Shown here: positions 17,024 to 24,368 of the stretch, one piece after another
Position numbering within the stretch: position 1 is the first letter of the stretch
Layout: each line of letters opens with the position of its first letter
Source: Dyadobacter fermentans
GTDB taxonomy: Bacteria > Bacteroidota > Bacteroidia > Cytophagales > Spirosomataceae
Reading direction: 5' to 3'
Assembly (NCBI RefSeq): GCF_019924045.1
Contig: NZ_JAHXBN010000010.1
Coordinates: 868,001 to 932,000 of the forward strand
Length of the DNA stretch: 64,000 nucleotides
Program-made: the position numbers and the translations under genes
Notes under the pieces: generated by a model
Told to the model about the DNA's origin: nothing
What the model saw: the letters and a program-made list of their open reading frames with translations, nothing else
Databases searched by the model: none

Positions 17024-18136
17024 TTATTTTCCGGCGAGCATAATCTTAGCCCCGCCTTTGCGAATTGACTCGTACACTGCATCTACCACGATCATATCTT
17101 TAAGGCCCTCCTCGCCGGTCACATTCGGATCCGGTTTATTGTTAAGGATAATGTCGGCAATGCCGTCCATTTGAAGTGTCTGATGCGTAACCACGGGCTG
17201 GTTCATCGGGCCAAGGTGGGTACGGCCTTTAATAGGGCCATAACCGAAAGCCGGGCTCAATTCCACAAATCCCTTTTCTCCGACGACATAAAGGCGCTCG
17301 TAATTATTGAACGCATAGGTAGTGCCACAGCTGGCCACAATGCCGCTTGGAAAGCCCAGCTGGAACATAATCGTCTCATCGACTTCTTTGAATTTGACAG
17401 GATCGGTCTTGGTTTCTTGCGCTGTCACCCAGATCGGCTCTTCGCCAGTCGCATAGCGGGCGCCGTTGAGTGCATAAATGCCTACGTCCATCATTGCGCC
17501 GCCGCCTGCGAGGGCTTTTTTCAGCCGCCACTGGTTCGGGTCGCCTGATTTGAAACCCATATAATTGTTCACATGCATGATCTTGCCCAGTTCGCCGGCC
17601 TCGCGCATACGGATAAGCTCGCGGGTGTGCGGCTCGAAATGCATCCGATAGCCGATATAGAACTTCACACCGGCCTTTTTGCAAGCCGCGATCATCTCCC
17701 GCGTTTGCTTTGCATTGTCTGCAACTGGTTTTTCACAGATCACGTGCTTTCCGGCAGCGGCAATTTGCAGCACGTGCTTGTGGTGTAGCGAATTGGGCGT
17801 GGTGACGTATACAATGTCGATATCCGGATTGTCCTTTATTTTACCGACCGTTTCGTAATTGTAGGTATTTTTCTCCGGGATGTTATACTTCTGTTTCCAG
17901 GTTTCCAACTTGGAAGGCGTACCTGAAACCGCCCCGACGAGCGTTGCCATTTTGCAATCCTTCATAGCCTCCGCTACACGGGTTGCATAGCTGCCCAGGC
18001 CCATCAACGCCACGCGAAGCTGCTTGTCGGCCTTCGGGCCGGAATACAGCTCACGAGCCGAAGCGGGGAGGTCGCTCAACGCCGTTGCGCCGATGCCCAA
18101 TGATAGTTTTTGCAGGAAATCTCGACGGGTATCCAT
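17024..18136 (-). CDS. Gfo/Idh/MocA family oxidoreductase with Tat-like signal
   Basis: A 370-residue NAD(P)-dependent sugar or polyol oxidoreductase. The leader MDTRRDFLQKLSLGIGATAL is a twin-arginine-type signal, so it is likely exported folded with its cofactor, as in glucose-fructose oxidoreductases. Next come the Rossmann start LRVALMGLGSYATRVAEAM, TPNSLHHKHVLQIAAAGKHV, the family motif CEKPVADN with the active-site Lys, and GGGAMMDVGIYALNGARY. The second domain is the C-terminal alpha/beta dimerisation fold. The COG4551-type phosphatase gene follows closely. Confidence 0.88.
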   Translation of the reverse strand: MDTRRDFLQKLSLGIGATALSDLPASARELYSGPKADKQLRVALMGLGSYATRVAEAMKDCKMATLVGAVSGTPSKLETWKQKYNIPEKNTYNYETVGKIKDNPDIDIVYVTTPNSLHHKHVLQIAAAGKHVICEKPVADNAKQTREMIAACKKAGVKFYIGYRMHFEPHTRELIRMREAGELGKIMHVNNYMGFKSGDPNQWRLKKALAGGGAMMDVGIYALNGARYATGEEPIWVTAQETKTDPVKFKEVDETIMFQLGFPSGIVASCGTTYAFNNYERLYVVGEKGFVELSPAFGYGPIKGRTHLGPMNQPVVTHQTLQMDGIADIILNNKPDPNVTGEEGLKDMIVVDAVYESIRKGGAKIMLAGK

Positions 18137-18214
18137 ATTGATGCGTGATTTTCAGTTGAATATTCAAAAGGCAAAAAGTGGGCTTTGCCATTGATCTCCT
18201 TGAAATTTTGTAAC

Positions 18215-18904
18215 TCATTTATTTGAAAGTGCTAGCTCATCGGCGTGATCTTCCGGCTCAGTTTCTTCCCGCGGATCATCCTCATACCAGTCATCCGACA
18301 CTAATCCTTTTGCTACCGGACGATTCGCGAGCGTTTCGCGCAGCAATTTCGCCTTTGGATTTAAGGAAGAAATTTTCCCTATCGCAGTTTCCAATCGGTC
18401 CAATGTTTCCTGTGATGGAATCGTGATAATGAGATCTGTAAGCGGGATTTCGAACAGTAAATGAATCAATTTCAAGTCATTGGTCGAAAATGGCCTGATC
18501 CCGTTCAGCAGTTCGGAAGTGTAGGATTTGCTGTGGTTTAGTAGCAGCGCGAGGTCCTTTTGTTTTAATGAAAGTTCTTGGAGCTTTGCGAGAATCAGTT
18601 TATTCCGTTTCCATAGGAACACATACTCTCTTTCAGCCTGGATTTCTGCGGCGTCGCTTTCTTCGATTTGGGTATCTGTTATAAGTGACCTGTCGGACCA
18701 TTTGCGGCTCTCGTATTCAATAGTCAAATCGCTTAATGTTATTCTGGTTTCCCGTAGCTCGGGGTGTTGTTTCTCTTGTAACATCAAATGCCGTTCTGCA
18801 AGTGTAACCCGTTCCAAATCCAGTTCGGTTTCGATCCGGCCTGCTTCAAGTATTTTCCTAATATCCGGTTCGGCTAATTCAGCAGTCTTCTTTCTCTGAG
18901 CCAT
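18215..18904 (-). CDS. HTH protein, probable antitoxin of HigB-like toxin
   Basis: A 229-residue protein with a helix-turn-helix at about residues 108-150 (LAKLQELSLKQKDLALLLNH, SKSYTSELLNGIRPFSTNDL), a Cro/XRE-like fold. It overlaps the HigB-like gene by 31 bases, and the toxin-first order is that of HigBA. It is much longer than usual HigA (about 100-140 residues): a charged N-terminal region of about 100 residues and an acidic C-terminal tail (DDWYEDDPREETEPEDHADE) flank the HTH. It should neutralise the toxin and repress the operon; that role is inferred from position and fold. Confidence 0.72.
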   Translation of the reverse strand: MAQRKKTAELAEPDIRKILEAGRIETELDLERVTLAERHLMLQEKQHPELRETRITLSDLTIEYESRKWSDRSLITDTQIEESDAAEIQAEREYVFLWKRNKLILAKLQELSLKQKDLALLLNHSKSYTSELLNGIRPFSTNDLKLIHLLFEIPLTDLIITIPSQETLDRLETAIGKISSLNPKAKLLRETLANRPVAKGLVSDDWYEDDPREETEPEDHADELALSNK

Positions 18905-19215
18905 TTTTCGATTGTGTTTGTGTTGTTTTTGAAAATCCTCTCATATTCTTTGTGTGTTCCAGCCCACATAATAGTCGCTTGATTTTCTTTGAATTGAATG
19001 AATACCAATGTGCGGTGTACATGCAAGTCGAAGAAGTAAAATTCTCCGCCGTAAACTCGGTCAGCGTCTTTCCTAACCTCGAGAAGTTCGTCCCTGGTCG
19101 CGAAAGATTTTTGTTCAAGGTCAGCGATTAGCTGATCCACAGCTTGCGCCAATCGTTTATTTCCTTGATTCTTTGATACTAATTTTTCCAGAATTCTTTT
19201 ACGTCTTATAACCAT
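18874..19215 (-). CDS. HigB/RelE-superfamily mRNA interferase-like toxin
   Basis: A 113-residue basic protein from the ATG at 19215; a TTG five codons upstream is the alternative. The C-terminal half, YFFDLHVHRTLVFIQFKENQ and IMWAGTHKEYERIFKNN, resembles HigB toxins, in which a GTHxEYDxI segment is typical. The N-terminal half is helical (KRILEKLVSKNQGNKRLAQA). HigB enzymes cleave mRNA on the ribosome. It precedes and overlaps the HTH gene, as expected for a higBA operon. There is no sign of truncation. Confidence 0.75.
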   Translation of the reverse strand: MVIRRKRILEKLVSKNQGNKRLAQAVDQLIADLEQKSFATRDELLEVRKDADRVYGGEFYFFDLHVHRTLVFIQFKENQATIMWAGTHKEYERIFKNNTNTIEKWLRERRLLN

Positions 19216-19342
19216 CGCTCGACAGTACAATTTAAGAAAAGTTCTACTAAAAAGTGAACTTCCTAGTTTGGGCTTTCTCTTGATACGTCGGTTTTGAAAA
19301 AGGTAACGGAAGAATTATTTGCAGGTCAAAAAATGGGAGGAG

Positions 19343-19381
19343 TACAAAAAAGCGGCACCTTCCGCAATGGGAAGGTGCCGC
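19343..19381 (-). terminator. Strong terminator after the small secreted protein gene
   Basis: On the minus strand a perfect 12-bp GC-rich stem (arms 19370-19381 and 19352-19363, loop gcaatg on the plus strand) is followed by six T residues (complement of aaaaaa at 19346-19351). It lies 23 bases past the stop of the gene at 19404-19784. Confidence 0.9.
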
Positions 19382-19403
19382 CCGGATACTATGTATTTGA
19401 ACC

Positions 19404-19784
19404 TTACTTAACTGTCAGAATACGTTCTACTTTTTGGTCGGCCAGTTCGAAAGTTTTGGTTTGAACTTCGTTGCCACTGATGATGTCCAGCTTGTATTTG
19501 CCAGGTTCCATGGCGTCGAGGTTCAGGGTACGGCCGAATTTCTTGTGGTCTCTCGAAATTGTTTCGCGGTATACCACGACCCCCTCCGCGTCTTTAAGCA
19601 ACAATGTTGTTTTGGAATCAGTGCTGCCCTTGTCTACGAGGACGTTGATTTTACCGGTTTTGGTGGCGTAAATGCCGGTCCCGAAAGTGGAGGCTTTTTT
19701 GGCTTCTTTGTCTCCTGCCTGAGCAGTGAAAGAAACGGCTGCAAGCGCAAATGCGCAGATGAAGGTTTTAACTGATGTTTTCAT
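19404..19784 (-). CDS. Small secreted beta-rich protein
   Basis: A 126-residue protein with a clear signal peptide (MKTSVKTFICAFALAAVSFT, cleavage after AQA). The mature part is a single beta-sandwich-like domain (INVLVDKGSTDSKTTLLLKD, VVVYRETISRD, LNLDAMEPGKYKLDIISGN, QTKTFEL) resembling the Ig-like modules seen at the ends of Bacteroidota secreted proteins; a DUF3244-like identity is possible but unproven. It is a single-gene transcript with its own terminator. The 290 bases upstream (19785-20074) hold only the next terminator and no gene I support. Confidence 0.75.
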   Translation of the reverse strand: MKTSVKTFICAFALAAVSFTAQAGDKEAKKASTFGTGIYATKTGKINVLVDKGSTDSKTTLLLKDAEGVVVYRETISRDHKKFGRTLNLDAMEPGKYKLDIISGNEVQTKTFELADQKVERILTVK

Positions 19785-20016
19785 GGCTATTTTATTTTTA
19801 TGGCTATAAATTTTGTTCTATTTCAAGAACACGACAAAGGTAAGAGCGGGCTCGTGTACGATCTGAATCAAAGTACACGAGCGGAATTTCGGGTGGGACA
19901 AGTGGTTGATTCCCAGCATAAGCAATTGAACGGTATCTCATGGCTATTTTTCAAAAATGTAACCAAGAGACGTAAGGCGAAGCAGGAGTGTTGCTTGGAA
20001 AAGTGTTAATAACTGT

Positions 20017-20054
20017 TAAAAAAAAACGGCCCTCCATCTGTGGGGGCCGCTTTT
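20017..20054 (-). terminator. Terminator closing the uronate-type operon
   Basis: A stem cggccc..cca / tgg..gggccg with one bulged T (20027-20049) and a tctg loop. On the minus strand it is followed by nine T residues, 21 bases past the MFS permease stop, so it ends the six-gene minus-strand block. A short T-run (tttt) on the plus side may make it weakly bidirectional. Confidence 0.85.
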
Positions 20055-20074
20055 AACTAAAACTAAAACCGAAA

Positions 20075-21319
20075 CTATTCTTTTTCTACAAAGTCCATGT
20101 CCTTTGTAAATGTCTCTTCCAGGAAATATAAGGCGATCAACGCCACTACGGACGTTGCTATACCTATTGCCAGCCCGGCCTGGATCACTCCCAGGTCAGG
20201 TTTGAAACTCACAAACAATGACGCCAGCGGAATAGTCGCGCCGCGCACGAAATTGGGTACCGTTGTTGCGACCGTCGCGCGAAGGTTTGTACCGAACAAT
20301 TCCGCAGCAATGGTAATAAATAATGTCCAGTAACCATTGCAGAATCCGAGCAAGGTACAAAGCAAGTAGAAGGAGAACAAATCCTGCATCGGAATAAGCA
20401 AATAGCCTATCACCATGGCAAGCGAAAGCATGATAAACAGCCTGATCACTTTTTTCCTGCTACGCATGTACTGGCTAAGTAATCCACTGACGATATCTCC
20501 GCCCACCTGCCCCGAAAAAGCCAGCATGACCGCTTTCCCCGCATTGATCCCCTCAATGCCTTTCGCAGCCCCGAATTCGGGTGAAAATGTAATAAGAATT
20601 CCTACTACAAACCAAATTGGAAGCCCTACGAGGATTGCCATCAGGTATTTACCGAGGCGTTTTCCATTAGTCAGGATCATGAAAATATTACCACGGTCGA
20701 CCGAGCGCTCCTTGGCATGTTTGAACATGCCCGATTCAAAAACATTGAAACGCAATACCAAAAGCAGTAAACCCATTCCACCTCCTACAAAATAAGAGAT
20801 GCGCCATGCAAACAAATCGGCTACGAAGTAAGCTAAAATTGCCCCCAAAACACCAAGGGTAGCCACCAATGTGGTACCATAGCCCCGTATTTCCTTGGGT
20901 AATACTTCCGTAACGAGTGTAATCCCGGCTCCCAGCTCACCGGCCAGCCCAACGCCCGCAATAAAGCGAAGAAGCGCGTACTGATCAAGCGAGTTGACAA
21001 AACCATTGCCGATGTTAGCCAGGGAGTACATAATAATGGATCCGAAAAGAACGGAAAGCCGACCCCTTTTATCCGCAATCACTCCCCACAACACACCGCC
21101 GATCAGCATTCCAGCCATTTGGTAATTCAATAAACTGATGCCTTCATTCAGCAACTGATCGTCGGCGACGTTCAGCGCTTTCAGACTCGGCACCCGCACC
21201 ACACTGAATAAAAACAGGTCGTACATATCGACCAGGTAGCCCAATGCAGCCACTATTACAGGCACTTGCAATAACTGCGAAAGCAGCGATTGTTGAGGAT
21301 TATTGGTTGTTGTTGACAT
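20075..21319 (-). CDS. MFS transporter
   Basis: A 414-residue inner-membrane protein with about 12 hydrophobic helices. The loop after helix 2 reads GGVLWGVIADKRGRLSVLFG, a major-facilitator signature, and RFIAGVGLAGELGAGITLVTE in helix 4-5 resembles sugar-acid and metabolite:H+ symporters. As the last gene of the block with a GH88-type hydrolase, isomerase and two dehydrogenases, it is the likely importer of the uronate-containing substrate; that specificity is inferred from context only. Confidence 0.87.
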   Translation of the reverse strand: MSTTTNNPQQSLLSQLLQVPVIVAALGYLVDMYDLFLFSVVRVPSLKALNVADDQLLNEGISLLNYQMAGMLIGGVLWGVIADKRGRLSVLFGSIIMYSLANIGNGFVNSLDQYALLRFIAGVGLAGELGAGITLVTEVLPKEIRGYGTTLVATLGVLGAILAYFVADLFAWRISYFVGGGMGLLLLVLRFNVFESGMFKHAKERSVDRGNIFMILTNGKRLGKYLMAILVGLPIWFVVGILITFSPEFGAAKGIEGINAGKAVMLAFSGQVGGDIVSGLLSQYMRSRKKVIRLFIMLSLAMVIGYLLIPMQDLFSFYLLCTLLGFCNGYWTLFITIAAELFGTNLRATVATTVPNFVRGATIPLASLFVSFKPDLGVIQAGLAIGIATSVVALIALYFLEETFTKDMDFVEKE

Positions 21320-21334
21320 AGGGTTAAGGTGTTG

Positions 21335-21426
21335 CTTCGGCTTTCGGCTTTCGGCCGTCGACCTTTGTTATGTAAATGTCAATCAATTCTTTCTGACCGC
21401 CGACTGCCGACGGCTGACCGCCGAAG
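21335..21426. repeat. Imperfect inverted repeat of cggctttcggc/gccgacggc units
   Basis: The gap between the SDR and MFS genes carries arms rich in TTCGGC and CCGAC repeats at 21335-21361 and 21395-21426, separated by about 33 AT-rich bases; the outer ends cttcggc/gccgaag pair exactly and the inner part pairs with mismatches. The right arm touches the SDR stop codon at 21427. Such low-complexity palindromes look like extragenic repeat elements; a role in tuning expression within the operon is possible. Confidence 0.5.
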
Positions 21427-22197
21427 TCACAATCTGTCGATCAGCATTCCGCCGTCCACACCGATCACCTGGCCGGTGGAGTAGGGGAAATCGCCTCTCG
21501 TTAACGACGCAACCGCCTTGCCAACGTCCTCGGGCGTGCCCCAGCGGGCCTGCAATGCGATGCCGCTCTGGAACAGGTTGTCGTATTTCTCCTGTACCTT
21601 GGAAGTCATGTCGGTGGAAATAATACCCGGACGGATTTCGTAAACCGGAATATTATACTCAGCCATTCTAACAGCGAAAAGCAGGTTGGTCATGGCAAGA
21701 CCGGCTTTCGAGATACAATACTCCCCGCGGTTAATGGACGCTACCGTAGCGGAAATGGACGTTACGAAAATGATCGCCGCTTCAAACGCATGGTTATCCT
21801 GCTTCGCCGCCGCCATGCGCTTTCCTATGGCCTGGGTGAAAAAGAACGGGCCTTCCAGGTTGGTCGTCATCACTTCCTGGTAATTCTCGATGGTCGTTTC
21901 CAGGATGTCGAGCCGCACGCGAGGTGCTATGCCGGCATTGTTGACGAGCAGGTTGATCTGCCCGAAAACGGAATAGGCCTTTTCGATAATCGCCTCGCGA
22001 TCGGTCGCGCTGGCGATGCTTCCCTGGCAATAGGCCACTTCTGCACCCAGCTCGCGCAGTTCGTTAAGCGCATCAGCAGCGCCCGCTTCGTCGCGGACGC
22101 CGTTGATGGCCAGGTTATATCCTTCTTTGGCAAGGGCTTTGGCAATACCAAAGCCGATGCCGCGACTTCCGCCGGTAATTAATGCGGTCTTTTTCAT
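21427..22197 (-). CDS. Short-chain dehydrogenase/reductase (often called 3-ketoacyl-ACP reductase)
   Basis: A 256-residue classical SDR: cofactor loop TGGSRGIGFGIAKAL at residues 8-22, NNAGIAPR near 88, catalytic Ser in FVTSISA, YCISKAG with Tyr and Lys of the YxxxK motif, and a VDGGMLIDRL end. It overlaps the preceding Gfo/Idh/MocA gene by four bases (coupled translation) and belongs to a sugar-acid block, so the substrate is more likely a sugar or keto-sugar than a fatty acyl chain, despite the common database name. Confidence 0.9.
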   Translation of the reverse strand: MKKTALITGGSRGIGFGIAKALAKEGYNLAINGVRDEAGAADALNELRELGAEVAYCQGSIASATDREAIIEKAYSVFGQINLLVNNAGIAPRVRLDILETTIENYQEVMTTNLEGPFFFTQAIGKRMAAAKQDNHAFEAAIIFVTSISATVASINRGEYCISKAGLAMTNLLFAVRMAEYNIPVYEIRPGIISTDMTSKVQEKYDNLFQSGIALQARWGTPEDVGKAVASLTRGDFPYSTGQVIGVDGGMLIDRL

Positions 22198-23339
22198 AGT
22201 TCCTGCACGTCAACCCATTGGCGCTTCTCCCAGCTTTCAAGTCCTTTTTCGGCGAGCTGCACGCCGCGCGCACCGGCTTTCAGGTCCCATGGGAATGGCT
22301 CGTCTTTTACAATGTGTTTCAGGAAGAGCTCCCATTGTGCCTTGAATGCATTGTCGTAAATCTCCTGCTCCGGCACTTTCGACCAGCCGTCGAAGAATGG
22401 GATCGGTTGAGGAATGTCGGGATTCCATACCGGCTTGGGCGTGTTGCCGTAATGCTGGATGTAGCAGTCGCGCAGACCGGCAACGGCCGAGCCGTGCGTG
22501 CCGTCCACTTGCAGCGTGAGCAGGTCGTCGCGGCGTACGCGTACCGTCCACGATGAATTGAAATGCGCGATTACGTCACCTTCCAGTTCAAATGTCGCGT
22601 AGCAAGCATCGTCGGCAGTACATTTATAGGTATTGCCATTCTCGTCCACGCGCTCGGGGATGTGCGTTGCGCCCAGGCAGGACACCGCTTTCACATTTCC
22701 GAAAAGGTTATCGAGTACATAGCGCCAGTGGCAGAGCATATCCACGATGATACCGCCATCGTCTTCCTTGCGGTAGTTCCATGAAGGACGTTGTGCGGGA
22801 ATGCTTGTTCCTTCGAAAACCCAGTAGCCGAACTCGCCGCGTACCGAAAGGATTTTGCCGAAGAAGCCGGCTTCCATCAGCCTCTTCAGTTTTACCATAC
22901 CTGGCAGCCAGAGCTTGTCCTGTACGACACCATTTTTCAGGCCTGCTTTCGTAGCCAGTTCATAAAGCTCCAATGCCTCCTCCGTGGTAGTACCGGTTGG
23001 TTTTTCGCAGTAAATATGTTTTCCAGCTTCGATAGCCTTCTTCACAGCTGCCGCACGGAGACCGGTCACCTGCGCGTCGAAGTAGATCTGGTAATGCGGA
23101 TCGGACATTACTGAATCCAGGTCTGTCGTGTATTTCTGCACGCCCGACTGTTTGCAAAGTGCTTGTAGTTTTGCTTCGTTACGACCTACGAGGATCGGGT
23201 CCGGCATAATCACCTCATCGGATGAGATTTTAACGCCACCTTGCTCGATAATGGCTTTGATAGAGCGGAGCAAATGCTGGTTGGTACCCATACGGCCGGT
23301 TACGCCGTTCATGATAATGCCAATGGTATGTGTTGTCAT
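22194..23339 (-). CDS. Gfo/Idh/MocA family oxidoreductase, cytoplasmic
   Basis: A 381-residue oxidoreductase without signal peptide. It starts HTIGIIMNGVTGRMGTNQHL, a Rossmann loop with an unusual NGVTGRMG in place of the usual GxGxxG, then carries QIYFDAQVTGLRAAAVKKAI, the family motif CEKPTGTT, and GGIIVDMLCHWRYVLDNLFG. It acts in the cytoplasm, presumably oxidising or reducing a sugar or sugar acid with NAD(P). Its stop overlaps the SDR start by four bases. A palindromic repeat lies upstream in the 150-base gap to the isomerase gene. Confidence 0.88.
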   Translation of the reverse strand: MTTHTIGIIMNGVTGRMGTNQHLLRSIKAIIEQGGVKISSDEVIMPDPILVGRNEAKLQALCKQSGVQKYTTDLDSVMSDPHYQIYFDAQVTGLRAAAVKKAIEAGKHIYCEKPTGTTTEEALELYELATKAGLKNGVVQDKLWLPGMVKLKRLMEAGFFGKILSVRGEFGYWVFEGTSIPAQRPSWNYRKEDDGGIIVDMLCHWRYVLDNLFGNVKAVSCLGATHIPERVDENGNTYKCTADDACYATFELEGDVIAHFNSSWTVRVRRDDLLTLQVDGTHGSAVAGLRDCYIQHYGNTPKPVWNPDIPQPIPFFDGWSKVPEQEIYDNAFKAQWELFLKHIVKDEPFPWDLKAGARGVQLAEKGLESWEKRQWVDVQEL

Positions 23340-23362
23340 TGTGGTTTTGTTTTTTTAATTAA

Positions 23363-23480
23363 TGGCGCGAAGTTTCCGTTTCCTGGCGCGAAGCTGTGCT
23401 TCGTGCCCGCTATTTCGGAGGCCTCCGGCCGACTTGATTTACGTTACGCTAACTGACGCCGGCCAGAGGCCTGCGAATAG
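23363..23480. repeat. Composite palindromic repeat in the operon gap
   Basis: The gap between the isomerase and oxidoreductase genes holds a direct repeat of tggcgcgaag (23363-23372 and 23384-23393), a small hairpin ggcgcgaagc-tgt-gcttcgtgcc (23385-23407, one G:U pair), and a larger imperfect inverted repeat with arms 23410-23431 and 23460-23480 (ctatttcggaggcctccgg against its near reverse complement). This is GC-rich, structured DNA inside an otherwise same-strand operon, typical of repetitive extragenic elements. Confidence 0.6.
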
Positions 23481-23489
23481 TTTGCACGA

Positions 23490-24314
23490 TTACACCGTTC
23501 TTACAAACGCTTCGGTAATTTCGCTGAGGAACAAATGCTGGTCTTTGGCCCAATGGATATTCGAGAAGATCTCCACCTCGCAGAAGCCGTTGAAGCCCGT
23601 AGCTTCCACCCAGCCTCTGATCTTTTTCAGGTCAATGCACCCTTCGCCCATGAGGCCGCGGTCGTTCAAAAGGTCGATCGTATTCACTTTCCAATCGCAG
23701 ACGTGGTAAGCGAGCAGGTTACCATTCGCTCCGCAGCGGGCGATCTCTTTTTCCAGATCGCTATCCCACCACAAGTGGTACACATCCACGGCCACACCTA
23801 CGAAAGGCGATTTGAAATACTCGGCCATGTCATTGGCCTGCGCCATGGTATTAATGGCCGAGCGATCGGCGGCGTACATCGGATGCAACGGCTCGATGGC
23901 GAGTTTTACACCAAGTTTTTCAGCCAATGGCAAAATGGCTGCAATGCCCTCGCGAATCTGGTCACGGGAGGTTGCCAGCGACTGGTCGGGCGAAGCGCCA
24001 CATACCAGCACGATCATGGGCGCTCCCAAAGCTGCGGCTTCTTCGAGGAGCTTGCGGTTGTGATCGATCGCCTGTGCACGCCCTGCGCTGCTTGTATGCG
24101 GGAAAAAACCGCCGCGGACGTAAGAGACAATTTCCAGCCCGGCGGCGCGGATGATCTCGCCCGCACGGTGCGGCCCGATCCCTTCCGTGGCATTCTGCCA
24201 GACGCTAATGCCTTTTACTCCGGCAGCAGCATAGTTTTCCACCGCCTCCGAAAGCCCCCAGGGCTTGGTAGTAATGGTGTGGATACAGCACCGGTCGAGT
24301 GTTATGTTTTCCAA
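23490..24314 (-). CDS. Sugar phosphate isomerase/epimerase family TIM barrel
   Basis: A 274-residue AP-endonuclease-2/xylose-isomerase-like TIM barrel. Metal-binding positions of the family are visible: Glu in KLAIEPLHPMYAADRSA, Asp/His in VGVAVDVYHLWWD, His in LLAYHVCDWK, and Glu in FCEVEIFSN. Members isomerise or epimerise sugars, inositols or keto-acids. It sits between the GH88-type hydrolase and the Gfo/Idh/MocA enzyme, so it probably acts on a product of uronate release. The precise reaction is unknown. Confidence 0.85.
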   Translation of the reverse strand: MENITLDRCCIHTITTKPWGLSEAVENYAAAGVKGISVWQNATEGIGPHRAGEIIRAAGLEIVSYVRGGFFPHTSSAGRAQAIDHNRKLLEEAAALGAPMIVLVCGASPDQSLATSRDQIREGIAAILPLAEKLGVKLAIEPLHPMYAADRSAINTMAQANDMAEYFKSPFVGVAVDVYHLWWDSDLEKEIARCGANGNLLAYHVCDWKVNTIDLLNDRGLMGEGCIDLKKIRGWVEATGFNGFCEVEIFSNIHWAKDQHLFLSEITEAFVRTV

Positions 24315-24368
24315 TTCGGAGAAATGGTTATGGGTTTAATATGTCTTATTAAATACGAAGCAGTAGTG

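Noticed and set aside
19800..20009. 69-codon frame between the small secreted protein and MFS gene
   Set aside because: It lies in AT-variable intergenic DNA, lacks a promoter or homology that I can see, and ends at the terminator.
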